Counted from the first letter of the stretch, positions 1 to 7,497 are shown. The stretch is 49,965 bases of DNA from Chloroflexota bacterium (GCA_028287745.1 JAQBPB010000107.1:1-49965), one strand, 5' to 3'. Numbers and translations are program-made. Notes: generated by a model from the letters alone, not told the origin.

Positions 1-1
1 T

Positions 2-148
2 AAAGGGCTGGAGGATTATATCTTTCAGCAACTGGACGGCAAAGAATACAGCGAGGAATTTGAGAAAGAAGTGTACGACGAGTTTGACCGGGCCTGTGAG
101 TTGTTGAAATACGGGCTATACAATCCCCAACCGGTGGTAGCTTTATAG
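2..148 (+). CDS. C-terminal fragment of an unrecognised protein
   Basis: An open frame enters from the left edge and ends with TAG at 146-148, giving the last 48 residues of a protein whose start lies outside the window. The fragment is strongly acidic (many Glu/Asp, with a helix-like stretch around EEFEKEVYDEFDRACELLK) and ends in a short hydrophobic tail. I do not recognise a family from this piece. A terminator hairpin follows 50 bases downstream, between this gene and the convergent cysteine desulfurase, which supports a real gene end here. Confidence 0.55.
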   Translation, partial: KGLEDYIFQQLDGKEYSEEFEKEVYDEFDRACELLKYGLYNPQPVVAL

Positions 149-197
149 GCCGTAATACTACCGGTATTAAGGAAAGCAAACTCCCGGTGGGTGGGCG

Positions 198-228
198 AAA
201 AGCCCGCTTCAAACAGAGCGGGCCTTTC
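198..228. terminator. Bidirectional terminator hairpin between convergent genes
   Basis: Arms GCCCGCT (202-208) and AGCGGGC (217-223) enclose an 8-base loop, with A-rich sequence on the left and CTTT on the right, so the hairpin can act for either strand. It lies between the end of the edge gene and the end of the cysteine desulfurase. The T-tract is short, so strength is uncertain. Confidence 0.6.
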
Positions 229-245
229 AGTTAAAGTGAAAACTT

Positions 246-1409
246 TTAGCAGGCCACGAGTTGTAAAACTTTGGACGCCTCGATAATGCGCCCTATCGCG
301 TAGTCAACTTCTTCAAGAGTAGTTGTACGGCCCAGGCTGATGCGCAGGCTGGATAAAGCCCGGTCATTGCCAAAGCCCAGCGCGCAAATAACATGGGAAG
401 GGTTCGGGTTGGCTGTATTACAGGCGCTCCCGGCTGATATCGCAATATCACCCAGCAAGCCGGTAAAGTCGCTGCTCCGAGTCCCCTTGATACTGATGTT
501 CAGGTTGTGCGGCAGGCGCTCGGACGGGTGACCGTTTAACTCAACCCCTTCGATAGCCTGGCTCAGCTCGCGCAGGATTTTAGCGCAATAACCGCGCAGC
601 CGCTGGGCCTCTTCGGCCAGTTCGGCCTGGCACAGTTCCGCCGCCGCCCCGAACCCGACAATTGCCGGGACATTCAGTGTGCCGGAACGAATACCCTGTT
701 CGTGTCCGCCGCCAAAGATTACCGGGGCCACGCTCACTCGCGGATTGTCTTTGCGGACATACAGCGCCCCAATGCCTTTCGGGCCGTACAACTTGTGGGC
801 GGAAATCGAAAGCAGGTCAATATTTAATGCCTCCACGTCCAGCGGCAGGTGGCCGGTATATTGCGCGCCGTCAGTGTGAAATATTATGCCGTGTTCGCGG
901 GCAATCCGGCCGATTTCGCGCAGGGGAGCTAGCGTCCCGATTTCATTATTAGCCGCCATGATCGAAATCAGGATAGTTTGCGGGGTAATCGCCGCTCTTA
1001 ACTGGTCCAGGTTAATCTGGCCGTAGCGGTCTACCGGCAGGTAGGTCACCCGCTTGCCCAGTTGCTCCAGCCGTTTAGCCGAATCGAGGACCGCTTTATG
1101 TTCGGTAACACAGGTAATAATATGGTCGCCTTTGTAGGCATAGCGTTCGGCTACGCCCAGCAGAGCAATATTATCCGACTCGGTCGCGCCGCTGGTAAAA
1201 ATTATTTCATCGCTCTTGGCATTGATCAATGAGGCAATCTGTTGACGCGCCCGGCTGACCCCCGCCAGGGCCTGGTTACCAAAAGAATGGGTTGTACTGG
1301 CCGCGTTACCAAAGTTCTCGCAAAAATAGGGAAGCATTTCCGCCAGCACTCGTTTATCAACCGGGGTAGTGGCGTTGTAATCTAAATAAACTGGTAATTT
1401 GATAGTCAT
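246..1409 (-). CDS. Cysteine desulfurase (NifS/IscS family)
   Basis: This PLP enzyme removes sulfur from cysteine as an enzyme-bound persulfide, releasing alanine, and supplies sulfur for Fe-S clusters, tRNA thiolation or cofactors. The 387-residue product has the full class V aminotransferase layout: YLDYNATTP near the N-terminus, ATESDN at 75-80, the HK pair at 104-105, HTDGAQ at 178-183, the PLP lysine in SAHKLYGPKG (K206), RSGTLN at 241-246, and the catalytic cysteine in SAGSACNT (C330). Length is normal for the family. I leave out a symbol because NifS, IscS and single-gene desulfurases cannot be separated on sequence alone, and no IscU, SufU or ThiI neighbour is present. The gene stands alone behind a SAM-I riboswitch on the same strand (1524-1740), which implies it is shut off when S-adenosylmethionine is plentiful. 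That is unusual company for this enzyme. Confidence 0.95.
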   Translation of the reverse strand: MTIKLPVYLDYNATTPVDKRVLAEMLPYFCENFGNAASTTHSFGNQALAGVSRARQQIASLINAKSDEIIFTSGATESDNIALLGVAERYAYKGDHIITCVTEHKAVLDSAKRLEQLGKRVTYLPVDRYGQINLDQLRAAITPQTILISIMAANNEIGTLAPLREIGRIAREHGIIFHTDGAQYTGHLPLDVEALNIDLLSISAHKLYGPKGIGALYVRKDNPRVSVAPVIFGGGHEQGIRSGTLNVPAIVGFGAAAELCQAELAEEAQRLRGYCAKILRELSQAIEGVELNGHPSERLPHNLNISIKGTRSSDFTGLLGDIAISAGSACNTANPNPSHVICALGFGNDRALSSLRISLGRTTTLEEVDYAIGRIIEASKVLQLVAC

Positions 1410-1523
1410 TTTATTTCCCTCTATTTTTCCAGGTAACCTGCAATAATGGCCGGTTTACCGTTAATCGGTTGACAGTTACAGCTAAACTTATGCGGGAAGG
1501 CCGATGAGGAGGGTTTATTTGGA

Positions 1524-1560
1524 AACAAAAACCCCCTTACCTTCGCCAGGATAAGGGGGT
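1524..1560 (-). terminator. Riboswitch-controlled intrinsic terminator upstream of the cysteine desulfurase
   Basis: On the minus strand the arms ACCCCCTTA (1552-1560) and TAAGGGGGT (1531-1539) form a 9-bp stem, followed by TTTTTG. The 5' arm includes CCCTTATC (1550-1557), complementary with one wobble to GATGAGGG (1614-1621), the 3' strand of the aptamer P1 helix. The two pairings are mutually exclusive, which is the classic S-box arrangement: SAM bound gives the terminator, SAM absent gives the antiterminator. Confidence 0.88.
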
Positions 1561-1613
1561 AGAATAATTCTATAAATGGCTTGAAACTAAAAATAAGCCA
1601 AAATTTCTATCTT

Positions 1614-1740
1614 CCCTCATCTTGTCAAAGCTTGTTCAAGCTTTGCCGGAATTGGCACCATGCGCATATGTGTTTTTAACTGCGCTGGTTGCCGGGCTTC
1701 ACAGGGCCTTTTACCCTCCACCTCTCTTGATAAGAGTACT
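1614..1740 (-). promoter_or_regulatory. SAM-I (S-box) riboswitch aptamer
   Basis: Read on the minus strand, the conserved S-box core is present in order: CTTATCAAGAGAGG, GTGGAGGG, GGCCC..GTGAAGCCCGGCAACC, a P3 helix with GCGCA and TGCGC arms, GGTGCCAATTCC, a P4 hairpin AAAGC...GCTTT, and the P1 3' strand GATGAG, which pairs with CTTATC. This aptamer binds S-adenosylmethionine. With the promoter at 1783-1811 and the terminator at 1524-1560 it forms a complete OFF switch whose only downstream gene in the window is the cysteine desulfurase. Confidence 0.93.
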
Positions 1741-1782
1741 AACATATTCAGTTGTTAAACTGGTCCAAATTCGTACTTCACT

Positions 1783-1811
1783 AAGATAAGCCAGTAAAGC
1801 AGTTTTGTCAA
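1783..1811 (-). promoter_or_regulatory. Sigma-70-type promoter of the S-box leader
   Basis: On the minus strand a consensus TTGACA (1806-1811) is followed after 17 bases by TATCTT (1783-1788). Transcription would start near 1776, about 35 bases before the aptamer. The -35 box begins only about 18 bases after the stop of the upstream oxidoreductase, so the leader has its own promoter. Confidence 0.75.
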
Positions 1812-1829
1812 GGGCCTTTTTGAAAGGCT

Positions 1830-2891
1830 TTATGCCTCCAACCGGATAGTTCGCCCTTCGCGGCTGCTAATAATAGCCTTTTCGATCAATTCTATATTTT
1901 TTGCGGCGTCAGCAGCCAGGACCGGCACCGGCTCCTGACCGGTCAGGCTGGCCTGCAACTGCCGGTAGTAGCCGGGATAATCACCCGGTAAAGTTTCGAT
2001 GCGTGCCTTTGAAATTTCCAGCTCGCCGACTCTGGTGGTCATCTCGCCGTACCATTCCGGAGTTTCCCGGCCCCAGTCGGCATTATGCGGGCCGGGCCGC
2101 TCACCCCTTATCAGGGCCGCTTCCTGGGGATCCATGCCGTATTTAACAAAACTGCCCTGGCTGCCGTGGGCCTGGAAATGCGGGCCCGGCTGCTTCACCA
2201 GGCAACTGGAATGCAATACCACCTGGAGAGCGTCATAGTCCAGCACCAGGTGGAAATAATCGGTGGCCTGGGCGCCAGGCCGCTGCTGCCTTAAGTCGGC
2301 CGTAATAGCCCTGGGGCTGCCAAAGAGTTGCAAAGCCTGGTCAATCAGGTGCGCGCCCAGGTCATACAAAATCCCCGAACCGGGTAAATCCTGCTCGCGC
2401 CAGCGGTTTTTTACTTCCGGCCGGAACCGGTCATAGCGGCTTTCAAAGTAGGTAATATCCCCTAAAAGGTTGCTTGCCAGCAGGGCTTTAACCGTCCGGA
2501 AATCGCCGTCCCAGCGGCGGCTTTGATAAACGCTCAAGACCCGCCGGTTTTCTTCCGCCAGGCGAATAAGTTCATGGGCCTCCGGGCTGTGAATTACAAA
2601 GGGTTTGTCTATGACCACGTGCTTACCGGCCTGTAGCGCCGCTTTTGCCAGCGGATAATGAGTCAGGTTGGGGCTGGCAAGGACCACTAAATCAATATCA
2701 GGGTCGTTAAAGACTGCCTCCGGCTGCCCGACCACTTCCACTGAAGGTAAATCCGCCAGGACTTTCTGCGGCGCCGAAGATACCACTTTGGTCAGTTTTA
2801 ACCCTTCCGTGCTAACCAGGAAAGGAGCGTGAAAAGTCTTACCGGCAAACCCATAGCCGATCAAGGCAACCTGCTTTACATCCTCTGACAT
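1830..2891 (-). CDS. Gfo/Idh/MocA-family oxidoreductase (IolW/YdgJ-like)
   Basis: A 353-residue NAD(P)-dependent dehydrogenase of the sugar/inositol oxidoreductase family. The N-terminal Rossmann motif reads GYGFAGKTFHAPF (residues 12-24), the family lysine lies in VVIDKPFV (K96), and the second-domain motif GAHLIDQ holds H181 and D184. The FHAPF signature and the stretch SRRWDGDF are typical of the subgroup with Bacillus IolW and E. coli YdgJ, which act on scyllo-inositol or scyllo-inosose with NADP(H). The actual substrate here is a guess. It has its own promoter (2951-2979) divergent from the TetR gene, and no inositol catabolism genes lie nearby. Confidence 0.9.
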   Translation of the reverse strand: MSEDVKQVALIGYGFAGKTFHAPFLVSTEGLKLTKVVSSAPQKVLADLPSVEVVGQPEAVFNDPDIDLVVLASPNLTHYPLAKAALQAGKHVVIDKPFVIHSPEAHELIRLAEENRRVLSVYQSRRWDGDFRTVKALLASNLLGDITYFESRYDRFRPEVKNRWREQDLPGSGILYDLGAHLIDQALQLFGSPRAITADLRQQRPGAQATDYFHLVLDYDALQVVLHSSCLVKQPGPHFQAHGSQGSFVKYGMDPQEAALIRGERPGPHNADWGRETPEWYGEMTTRVGELEISKARIETLPGDYPGYYRQLQASLTGQEPVPVLAADAAKNIELIEKAIISSREGRTIRLEA

Positions 2892-2950
2892 AAACTTACC
2901 TATCCCTTTAAATTGAATTATTCTGCTTCTGGCGGGCCGGTATTCGATTG

Positions 2951-2979
2951 ATTGTACTCGAATCAGGAACCAAGTACAA
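2951..2979 (-). promoter_or_regulatory. Promoter of the Gfo/Idh/MocA oxidoreductase
   Basis: Minus strand TTGTAC (2974-2979), 17 bases, then TACAAT (2951-2956). The start point would be near 2944, giving a leader of about 53 bases. The boxes themselves contain mirrored GTACAA/TTGTAC words, which could be a regulator site. Confidence 0.6.
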
Positions 2980-3002
2980 CCCTGGAACTATTTAATAAAA
3001 CC

Positions 3003-3050
3003 TTGACTTTGTGAAATTTTTATGTTATTAACTTACACATAAGTAAGTTA
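3003..3050 (+). promoter_or_regulatory. tetR promoter with overlapping palindromic operator
   Basis: A promoter TTGACT (3003-3008), 17 bases, TATTAA (3026-3031) is overlapped by a perfect inverted repeat with arms TAACTTAC (3029-3036) and GTAAGTTA (3043-3050) around ACATAA. A 22-bp palindrome over the -10 box and start site, directly in front of a TetR gene, is the usual place for autorepression. Binding is inferred, not shown. Confidence 0.7.
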
Positions 3051-3069
3051 CTTTGGAGGTGTTTCAAAA

Positions 3070-3696
3070 ATGATAAAAGCTGATTTACGGACTACCGATA
3101 CCAAAGAACGAATAATTTTTGAAGCCCGCCAGCTTTATACGGCAGGAGGTTACAATCACCTCAATTTAGATGTGATTGCTAAAACTCTTAAAATTACCCG
3201 ACCGGCCCTATATTTCCATTTTCCGGGCGGTAAAGAGCAGCTTTTGCGTGAAGTTATTAAGCTGTTCGGTACCGAAATCGGTGAGCAAATTCAGGGCGCA
3301 ATCAAAAATTGCCCGGATGTGGTTAGCCAGCTGAAAAACATCATAGCCAGTGTAGCTAACCGGCCCATGATTGACTCGAGGGAAGTCTGCCTGGCCGAAA
3401 TTGATGATCTGAGTGTGGAAACTCGTCAGGAGTTATACGCAGTCTATCAGAACGTTACCCGGATAATTACAGAGATATTCGAAAAAGGTATAGAGCGTGG
3501 TGAGCTGCGCCCGGTTAATCCCAGTATTGCTGTCTTTAGCTTTATGGGGCTTTACCAGCAGGTTGAACAGTTCATTAGAATGCGGCATTACTTACCCCAG
3601 GAATTAACCAGTACCTATCCTGAAGATATTAAGGGATTTGCCGATAACCTGTTCGATTTGTGGTTTAGGGGAATTAAAGAGACTGGCTCAGCCTGA
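3070..3696 (+). CDS. TetR/AcrR-family transcriptional regulator
   Basis: A 208-residue one-component regulator. Residues about 12-60 form the TetR DNA-binding domain, with the helix-turn-helix around LDVIAKTLKITRPALYFHFPGGKEQLL; the rest is an all-helical ligand-binding domain without a recognisable ligand signature. The start is supported by GGAGGT (3055-3060), nine bases upstream of the ATG. The gene is followed after 58 bases by a DHA2-type multidrug pump on the same strand and preceded by a palindrome on its own promoter. It therefore most likely represses itself and the pump until a drug-like ligand binds. Confidence 0.92.
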   Translation: MIKADLRTTDTKERIIFEARQLYTAGGYNHLNLDVIAKTLKITRPALYFHFPGGKEQLLREVIKLFGTEIGEQIQGAIKNCPDVVSQLKNIIASVANRPMIDSREVCLAEIDDLSVETRQELYAVYQNVTRIITEIFEKGIERGELRPVNPSIAVFSFMGLYQQVEQFIRMRHYLPQELTSTYPEDIKGFADNLFDLWFRGIKETGSA

Positions 3697-3754
3697 CTCA
3701 AAATTTTGGTTTTATTTCTAATAATATTGATTTGTTCGAAAGGATTCTACTTAA

Positions 3755-5350
3755 GTGATGACCACCGGCCGAAAATATGCCATCGCCCTGACTGCCGGGT
3801 TAGGGTTAATTATGGGCATATTGGATAATACCATCGTTAACATCGCACTCGTTCCGATATCCAAAGATTTAAATGTGGACCTGGCAACCGTCCAATGGCT
3901 CATAACCGGTTATTTTCTCTCGCAAGCGGCTGTCATACCGGTAGCCGGTTACCTGGGCAACCGGTATGGAGCACGGCGTATCTTTATGTTATGCGTGGCT
4001 TTCTTTACCCTTGGTTCCCTGTTGTGCGGTATTGCCCCGGACGCCACCCTGCTTATAATCTTCCGGATTATCCAGGGTATTGGCGCCGGGGCGCTTTTCC
4101 CGCTGGGGCAAACGCTGGCCCTTAATCCTTTTGAGCCGCACGAACGGGCCAAAGCCATGTCGGTTATTATTCTGCCGGTCTTGCTCGGACCCATCCTTGG
4201 GCCAATCCTGGGCGGCTGGCTGAATGACGCCTTTAGCTGGCATTACTTATTCCTGATCAATGTCCCGATTGGTATCTTAACGATTTATCTGACCTGGCGC
4301 ATTATGCCCGCCGACAAACCGGCCGAGATCAAAGAAGGTGATAAGGGCTTTGACTACACCGGTCTGACCCTTTCTACCCTGGGTATCCTGGGTATCGTCT
4401 ATGGCTTTACGCTGGTCAACGAAATTGACCCTGCTACCAGGACTGCCCTCAACCCGATGGGTATTGCCTACGGTTGGAGCTACTGGTTGGTCTGGACCCT
4501 GGCCGGGGTTGGAGCGCTACTTATAGCGGTCTTCTGCGTATACGAATTGCGCCTGGTCGAGCCTATAATGGATTTGCGGCTTTTCAAAGATTACAACTTC
4601 ACTATCTCAAGCATTGTAACCTGCGTGTTAAGCGGCACAGTCTTTGGAGCGCTTTTGCTCCTGCCGGTCTTCTTACAGCAGGTCCGCCTGCCCCACATGT
4701 CGGCCCTGGATACCGGGTTGGCCCTGGTGCCGCAAGGAATAGGTGTTATGATCGGGGCCGCCGGTGGCGGGTTCCTTTTCAATAGAATAGGCGCACGCAT
4801 ACTTACCGGTGGTGGTACTATCATGGTAATCATTTCGCTATGGCAGTTTGGCAACCTGACCCCTACCACCGATGGTTGGGATATGGTTCCCTGGAACTTC
4901 CTGTTGGGTATGGGCCTGGGCTTTACCTTCATTCCTTCCCAGACCCTGGCCTTCCTGACCCTGAGCGGCCCGGCCCTGGCAAAAGCCAGTTCGCTGTTCA
5001 ATGTCACTCGCCAGATTGCCAGTACGGTTGCCACAGCCGTAATCGTCACGCTGCTGGTCCAACAGACTACCCATCACGCCAATCAACTCCAGGCGGAGGC
5101 CATGCGCAACTTGCCGCCCGGCACTCCGCCGCCCAACCCGGCTGACCCACAGTTTGCCGGGGCGATGGAGCAACTTGCCGCCCAGGCTGGTACCAGGGGC
5201 ACTAACGATGTCTTTATCTACCTGGCCTTCGGGACGGTCCTGGTGGTGCTGCTATCGTTCCTGCTGCCCAGCCGCAAAAGTATCGCCGAACAAGAAGCCG
5301 CTCACAAAGCGCTTGGCGGTAGCGATGTAATGCCGGTCCACATGGGCTAA
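3755..5350 (+). CDS. DHA2-family (EmrB/QacA) MFS efflux transporter
   Basis: A 531-residue inner-membrane drug/proton antiporter with about 14 predicted helices. Visible signatures are D24 in helix 1 (GILDNTIVNIAL), motif A in the first cytoplasmic loop (GYLGNRYGARR, about 65-75), and the helix 5 antiporter motif C rich in Gly/Pro (VLLGPILGPILGGW). A hydrophilic Ala/Pro-rich segment lies near residues 445-475 before the last helix. GTG at 3755 and ATG at 3758 are both possible starts; AAGGA at 3740-3744 is closer to the right spacing for GTG. It forms a two-gene unit with the upstream TetR gene and ends at a strong terminator. The exported substrate cannot be read from sequence. Confidence 0.92.
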   Translation: MMTTGRKYAIALTAGLGLIMGILDNTIVNIALVPISKDLNVDLATVQWLITGYFLSQAAVIPVAGYLGNRYGARRIFMLCVAFFTLGSLLCGIAPDATLLIIFRIIQGIGAGALFPLGQTLALNPFEPHERAKAMSVIILPVLLGPILGPILGGWLNDAFSWHYLFLINVPIGILTIYLTWRIMPADKPAEIKEGDKGFDYTGLTLSTLGILGIVYGFTLVNEIDPATRTALNPMGIAYGWSYWLVWTLAGVGALLIAVFCVYELRLVEPIMDLRLFKDYNFTISSIVTCVLSGTVFGALLLLPVFLQQVRLPHMSALDTGLALVPQGIGVMIGAAGGGFLFNRIGARILTGGGTIMVIISLWQFGNLTPTTDGWDMVPWNFLLGMGLGFTFIPSQTLAFLTLSGPALAKASSLFNVTRQIASTVATAVIVTLLVQQTTHHANQLQAEAMRNLPPGTPPPNPADPQFAGAMEQLAAQAGTRGTNDVFIYLAFGTVLVVLLSFLLPSRKSIAEQEAAHKALGGSDVMPVHMG

Positions 5351-5386
5351 GCCTGCCGGGTGTAGCCTCAGTTAATAGTCTTAAAA

Positions 5387-5429
5387 GCCGGTAACCGGGA
5401 ACCTCAATTTCCCCGGTTACCGGCTTTTT
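5387..5429 (+). terminator. Rho-independent terminator of the tetR-efflux unit
   Basis: A 13-bp perfect stem, GCCGGTAACCGGG (5387-5399) with CCCGGTTACCGGC (5412-5424), is followed by TTTTT. It starts 36 bases after the transporter stop codon. Confidence 0.92.
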
Positions 5430-5449
5430 GCTTTGCGGAATACGGTATT

Positions 5450-5478
5450 TTGTCCAAATTGGTATACTATTGTAATAG
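5450..5478 (+). promoter_or_regulatory. Candidate promoter of the PhyH-family gene
   Basis: TTGTCC (5450-5455), 17 bases, TAATAG (5473-5478) fits a weak sigma-70 promoter about 30 bases before the PhyH start. An alternative -10 word, TATACT (5463-5468), lacks a good -35 partner. Confidence 0.4.
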
Positions 5479-5514
5479 CAGAGTGGCTTAAAATTAGTAG
5501 CGCAGGAGGTCAAG

Positions 5515-6288
5515 ATGGATATGCAGCAAGCTTTACGGGACCTGGGCGTGACCGGTACGGAATTATCCCAGGCCCAAAAACAGCAGTTGGACCATGATGG
5601 CTTTTTGCCGTTGCCCGGCGTACTTGCTCCCGCTCAGATTGAGGCTATCACCCGGCGGTTACATGACCTGGCCGTTGAAGAAGGAGATAGCGCCGGAAAA
5701 GAAGTACTCCAGGAGTTGGGAACGGTCCGGTTGTCCGACCTGGTTAACAAGGACCCAATGTTTGAGGTCTGTTTTACCCACCCAAAAGTGCTTGCTGCTA
5801 TGAGCCATGTTTTGCGTGAGAACTTTAAGTTGTCGTCCCTGAACGCCCGGGCTGCGCTGCCTGGTCAGGGCCACCAGCCGCTGCATGTAGATTGGCCCAG
5901 GGCTATCGAGCCGGGAAACTATTACGTCTGCAACTCCATCTGGCTGCTGGACGATTTTACACCCGGAAATGGCCCAACCCGGCTGGTGCCCGGCTCCCAC
6001 CGGACCGGCAAGTACCCCCGTGAAGAATTACCCGACCCGGCCGCGCCGCATCCCCAGGAAGTAAAGCTGCTCGGTACGGCTGGCACAGTCGTGATCTTTA
6101 ATTCACACCTGTGGCATGGTGGCACCCGGAACGACACCGCAAAGCCCCGGCGGGTCTTGCATTCTTACTTTTGCCGCCGCGACCAGACCCAACAACTTAA
6201 CCAGCGCCAGTATATTCGTCCGGAGACTTACCGGCGACTAAGCGAGTCCGCCCGTTTTATTTTAGATGTTCAGGGAAGTAGTCAGTAG
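5515..6288 (+). CDS. Phytanoyl-CoA dioxygenase (PhyH) family protein
   Basis: A 257-residue non-haem Fe(II)/2-oxoglutarate-dependent oxygenase. The iron facial triad is visible as HVD (H124, D126) and the distal H201 in LWHGGTRND, with R212/R213 positioned to bind the 2-oxoglutarate carboxylate. The family hydroxylates many small molecules; its substrate here is unknown, and no biosynthetic cluster surrounds it. AGGAGGTC upstream of the ATG at 5515 fixes the start. The gene is monocistronic, between two terminators. The last codons (SSQ, stop) fall inside the first copies of a GTAGTCA-type tandem repeat, so the native C-terminus may have been altered by repeat insertion or expansion. Confidence 0.88.
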   Translation: MDMQQALRDLGVTGTELSQAQKQQLDHDGFLPLPGVLAPAQIEAITRRLHDLAVEEGDSAGKEVLQELGTVRLSDLVNKDPMFEVCFTHPKVLAAMSHVLRENFKLSSLNARAALPGQGHQPLHVDWPRAIEPGNYYVCNSIWLLDDFTPGNGPTRLVPGSHRTGKYPREELPDPAAPHPQEVKLLGTAGTVVIFNSHLWHGGTRNDTAKPRRVLHSYFCRRDQTQQLNQRQYIRPETYRRLSESARFILDVQGSSQ

Positions 6289-6480
6289 TCAGTAGTCAGT
6301 GGGGAGTAAGGAGTAGACGGAGAGTAGAAAGTAAGAAGCCGGAAGGCAGTAGCCGTGGCTTGTGGACCTCAGTTAAAGCACGTGCGAACTTTCTAACTTC
6401 TATTTGCTTATCTTCCATCTACCTTCCTTCTTTCCATCTACCTTCCTCTAAACTCCTATTCCCCCTGATTACTTCCCACT
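6277..6480. repeat. Low-complexity imperfect inverted repeat with short tandem repeats
   Basis: The left side (6277-6350) is purine-rich, begins with three tandem AGTAGTC-type heptamers and continues with variants such as GTCAGTGGGGAGTAAGGAG. The right side (about 6395-6485) is pyrimidine-rich; its reverse complement reads similarly (GTCAGTGGGAAGTAA...), so the two sides can form a long imperfect hairpin. The right arm holds a direct repeat of TTCCATCTACCTTCC (6413-6427 and 6432-6446, period 19). No coding potential is apparent. Confidence 0.7.
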
Positions 6481-6490
6481 GACCCAAATG

Positions 6491-6526
6491 AAAAAGCGCC
6501 GGTATCATAAGATACCAGCGCTTTTC
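6491..6526. terminator. Bidirectional terminator between PhyH and RNA-binding protein genes
   Basis: The stem AAAAGCGC-GGTATC / GATACC-GCGCTTTT with loop ATAA and one internal mismatch (6492-6525) has T-rich ends in both directions. A second AT-only palindrome, ATCCTTTTAT and ATAAAAGGAT (about 6536-6556), lies just after it, on the side of the RNA-binding protein gene. Confidence 0.85.
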
Positions 6527-6579
6527 GTTTTCATTATCCTTTTATAATAAAAGGATTATTGGGAGCTTGTCCTTCAGGA

Positions 6580-6999
6580 CTAGCGGCCACGGCCTCCGCC
6601 GTAACCACCGCGGTCGTTGTAACCGCCGCCGCCACCGCCGCGATTGCCGCCGCCGTAGCCGCCGCCGCCACCACCACGATTGCCGCCGCCGCCGCCGCCG
6701 CCGTAACCACCACGGCTGCCACCACCGTAGCCGCCGCCGCCTTCGCGGCGTTCCTGGGGCTTGGCTTCGTTGACCACCAGGGTCCGGCCATCCAGTTCAG
6801 CGTTATTCAGGGTAGTAATAGCCCGCTGAGCATCTTCTTCATTAACCATTTCAACAAAGCCAAAGCCCTTGGCGCGGCCGGTGTCACGATCGGTAACGAT
6901 GCGCACGGACTCAACCTGACCAACCTGTGCAAAAAAGTCTTCTAAAGCCTGCTCAGTAGTGTAATAGGACAAACTACCAACATACAATCTCTTACCCAT
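6580..6999 (-). CDS. RRM-domain RNA-binding protein with Gly-rich tail
   Basis: A 139-residue protein with one RNA recognition motif followed by a Gly/Arg/Tyr-rich tail, like the cyanobacterial Rbp and plant GRP proteins. RNP2 is LYVGSL (5-10) and RNP1 is KGFGFVEM (44-51); the tail from about residue 86 is made of GGGYGGG and RGG-type repeats that commonly add nonspecific RNA binding. I place the start at the ATG at 6999 and not 14 codons upstream (7041), because the domain begins at once after MGKR and AAAGGAAC lies upstream of it. In cyanobacteria such proteins are often cold-induced; here a 290-base structured leader and a near-consensus promoter hint at similar post-transcriptional control. 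Confidence 0.9.
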   Translation of the reverse strand: MGKRLYVGSLSYYTTEQALEDFFAQVGQVESVRIVTDRDTGRAKGFGFVEMVNEEDAQRAITTLNNAELDGRTLVVNEAKPQERREGGGGYGGGSRGGYGGGGGGGNRGGGGGGYGGGNRGGGGGGYNDRGGYGGGRGR

Positions 7000-7290
7000 A
7001 TCGAAAATAGGTTCCTTTCTCTTAGCGAACGCTAAATACAAACAAACAGCACACCTAACCGGTTTCTGGATAGAAATCCGGCCTTAACGTTTCCTGGCTT
7101 TATTGCAAAGATTGATCAAGGTGTACATTAACTTTGAAGTTCAACTGGAACCTGTAAACAGTGGAAAGTTAGTTTGCGTTCATTCGTGTGGCCGACTCTA
7201 GTAGTCGAAACGGTGCTTTTGGCGTTGTCCCTGAGGGGCTACAAACAAATTCTGGCGAGAAACATTCACACAGGTTCTTTTTTAACTTGC
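7000..7290 (-). promoter_or_regulatory. Long structured 5' leader of the RRM protein gene
   Basis: Between the predicted start site (about 7290) and the ATG at 6999 lie roughly 290 untranslated bases with several pairings on the minus strand. There is a long-range stem between GAACCTGT (7270-7277) and ACAGGTTC (7148-7155), a hairpin CCGG-A-TTTCT/AGAAA-CCGG (7059-7081), and a hairpin TTAGC-GTTC-GCTAA (7022-7035) just upstream of the ribosome binding site. No known riboswitch core is recognisable. Confidence 0.5.
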
Positions 7291-7296
7291 CCTAGT

Positions 7297-7325
7297 ATTA
7301 TACCCCTTCTATTCAATTTATGCAA
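7297..7325 (-). promoter_or_regulatory. Promoter of the RRM protein gene
   Basis: Minus strand TTGCAT (7320-7325), 17 bases, consensus TATAAT (7297-7302). This is among the best promoter matches in the window. Confidence 0.78.
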
Positions 7326-7497
7326 CCTTTATTTTCTCTAATAGGCTAAAGATGAAATCCGGTAAACGTTTTTACCATTTGTTAATCTTTTTCTAACCAT
7401 ATTCTTACCAAGAAAATTTATGCTGCAATCGACTGCTCCAGGCTTTTAGGTCGGGAGCCACCTTGCTGCTATTCACACTGAAAGGGGGCCGGAAACA
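7326..7497. other. Upstream region of the respiratory cluster
   Basis: This stretch must hold the promoter for the coxB-led cluster. A short inverted repeat with arms GGTAAA (7361-7366) and TTTACC (7371-7376) may be an operator or hairpin. TTGTTA (7379-7384) with TATTCT (7400-7405) has only a 15-base spacer, so I cannot name the promoter with confidence. No small gene is evident. Confidence 0.35.

Noticed and set aside
6559..6945. Ala/Thr/Val-rich plus-strand frame
   Set aside because: It is the antisense reading of the Gly-rich tail and RRM gene; composition follows from GCC repeats.
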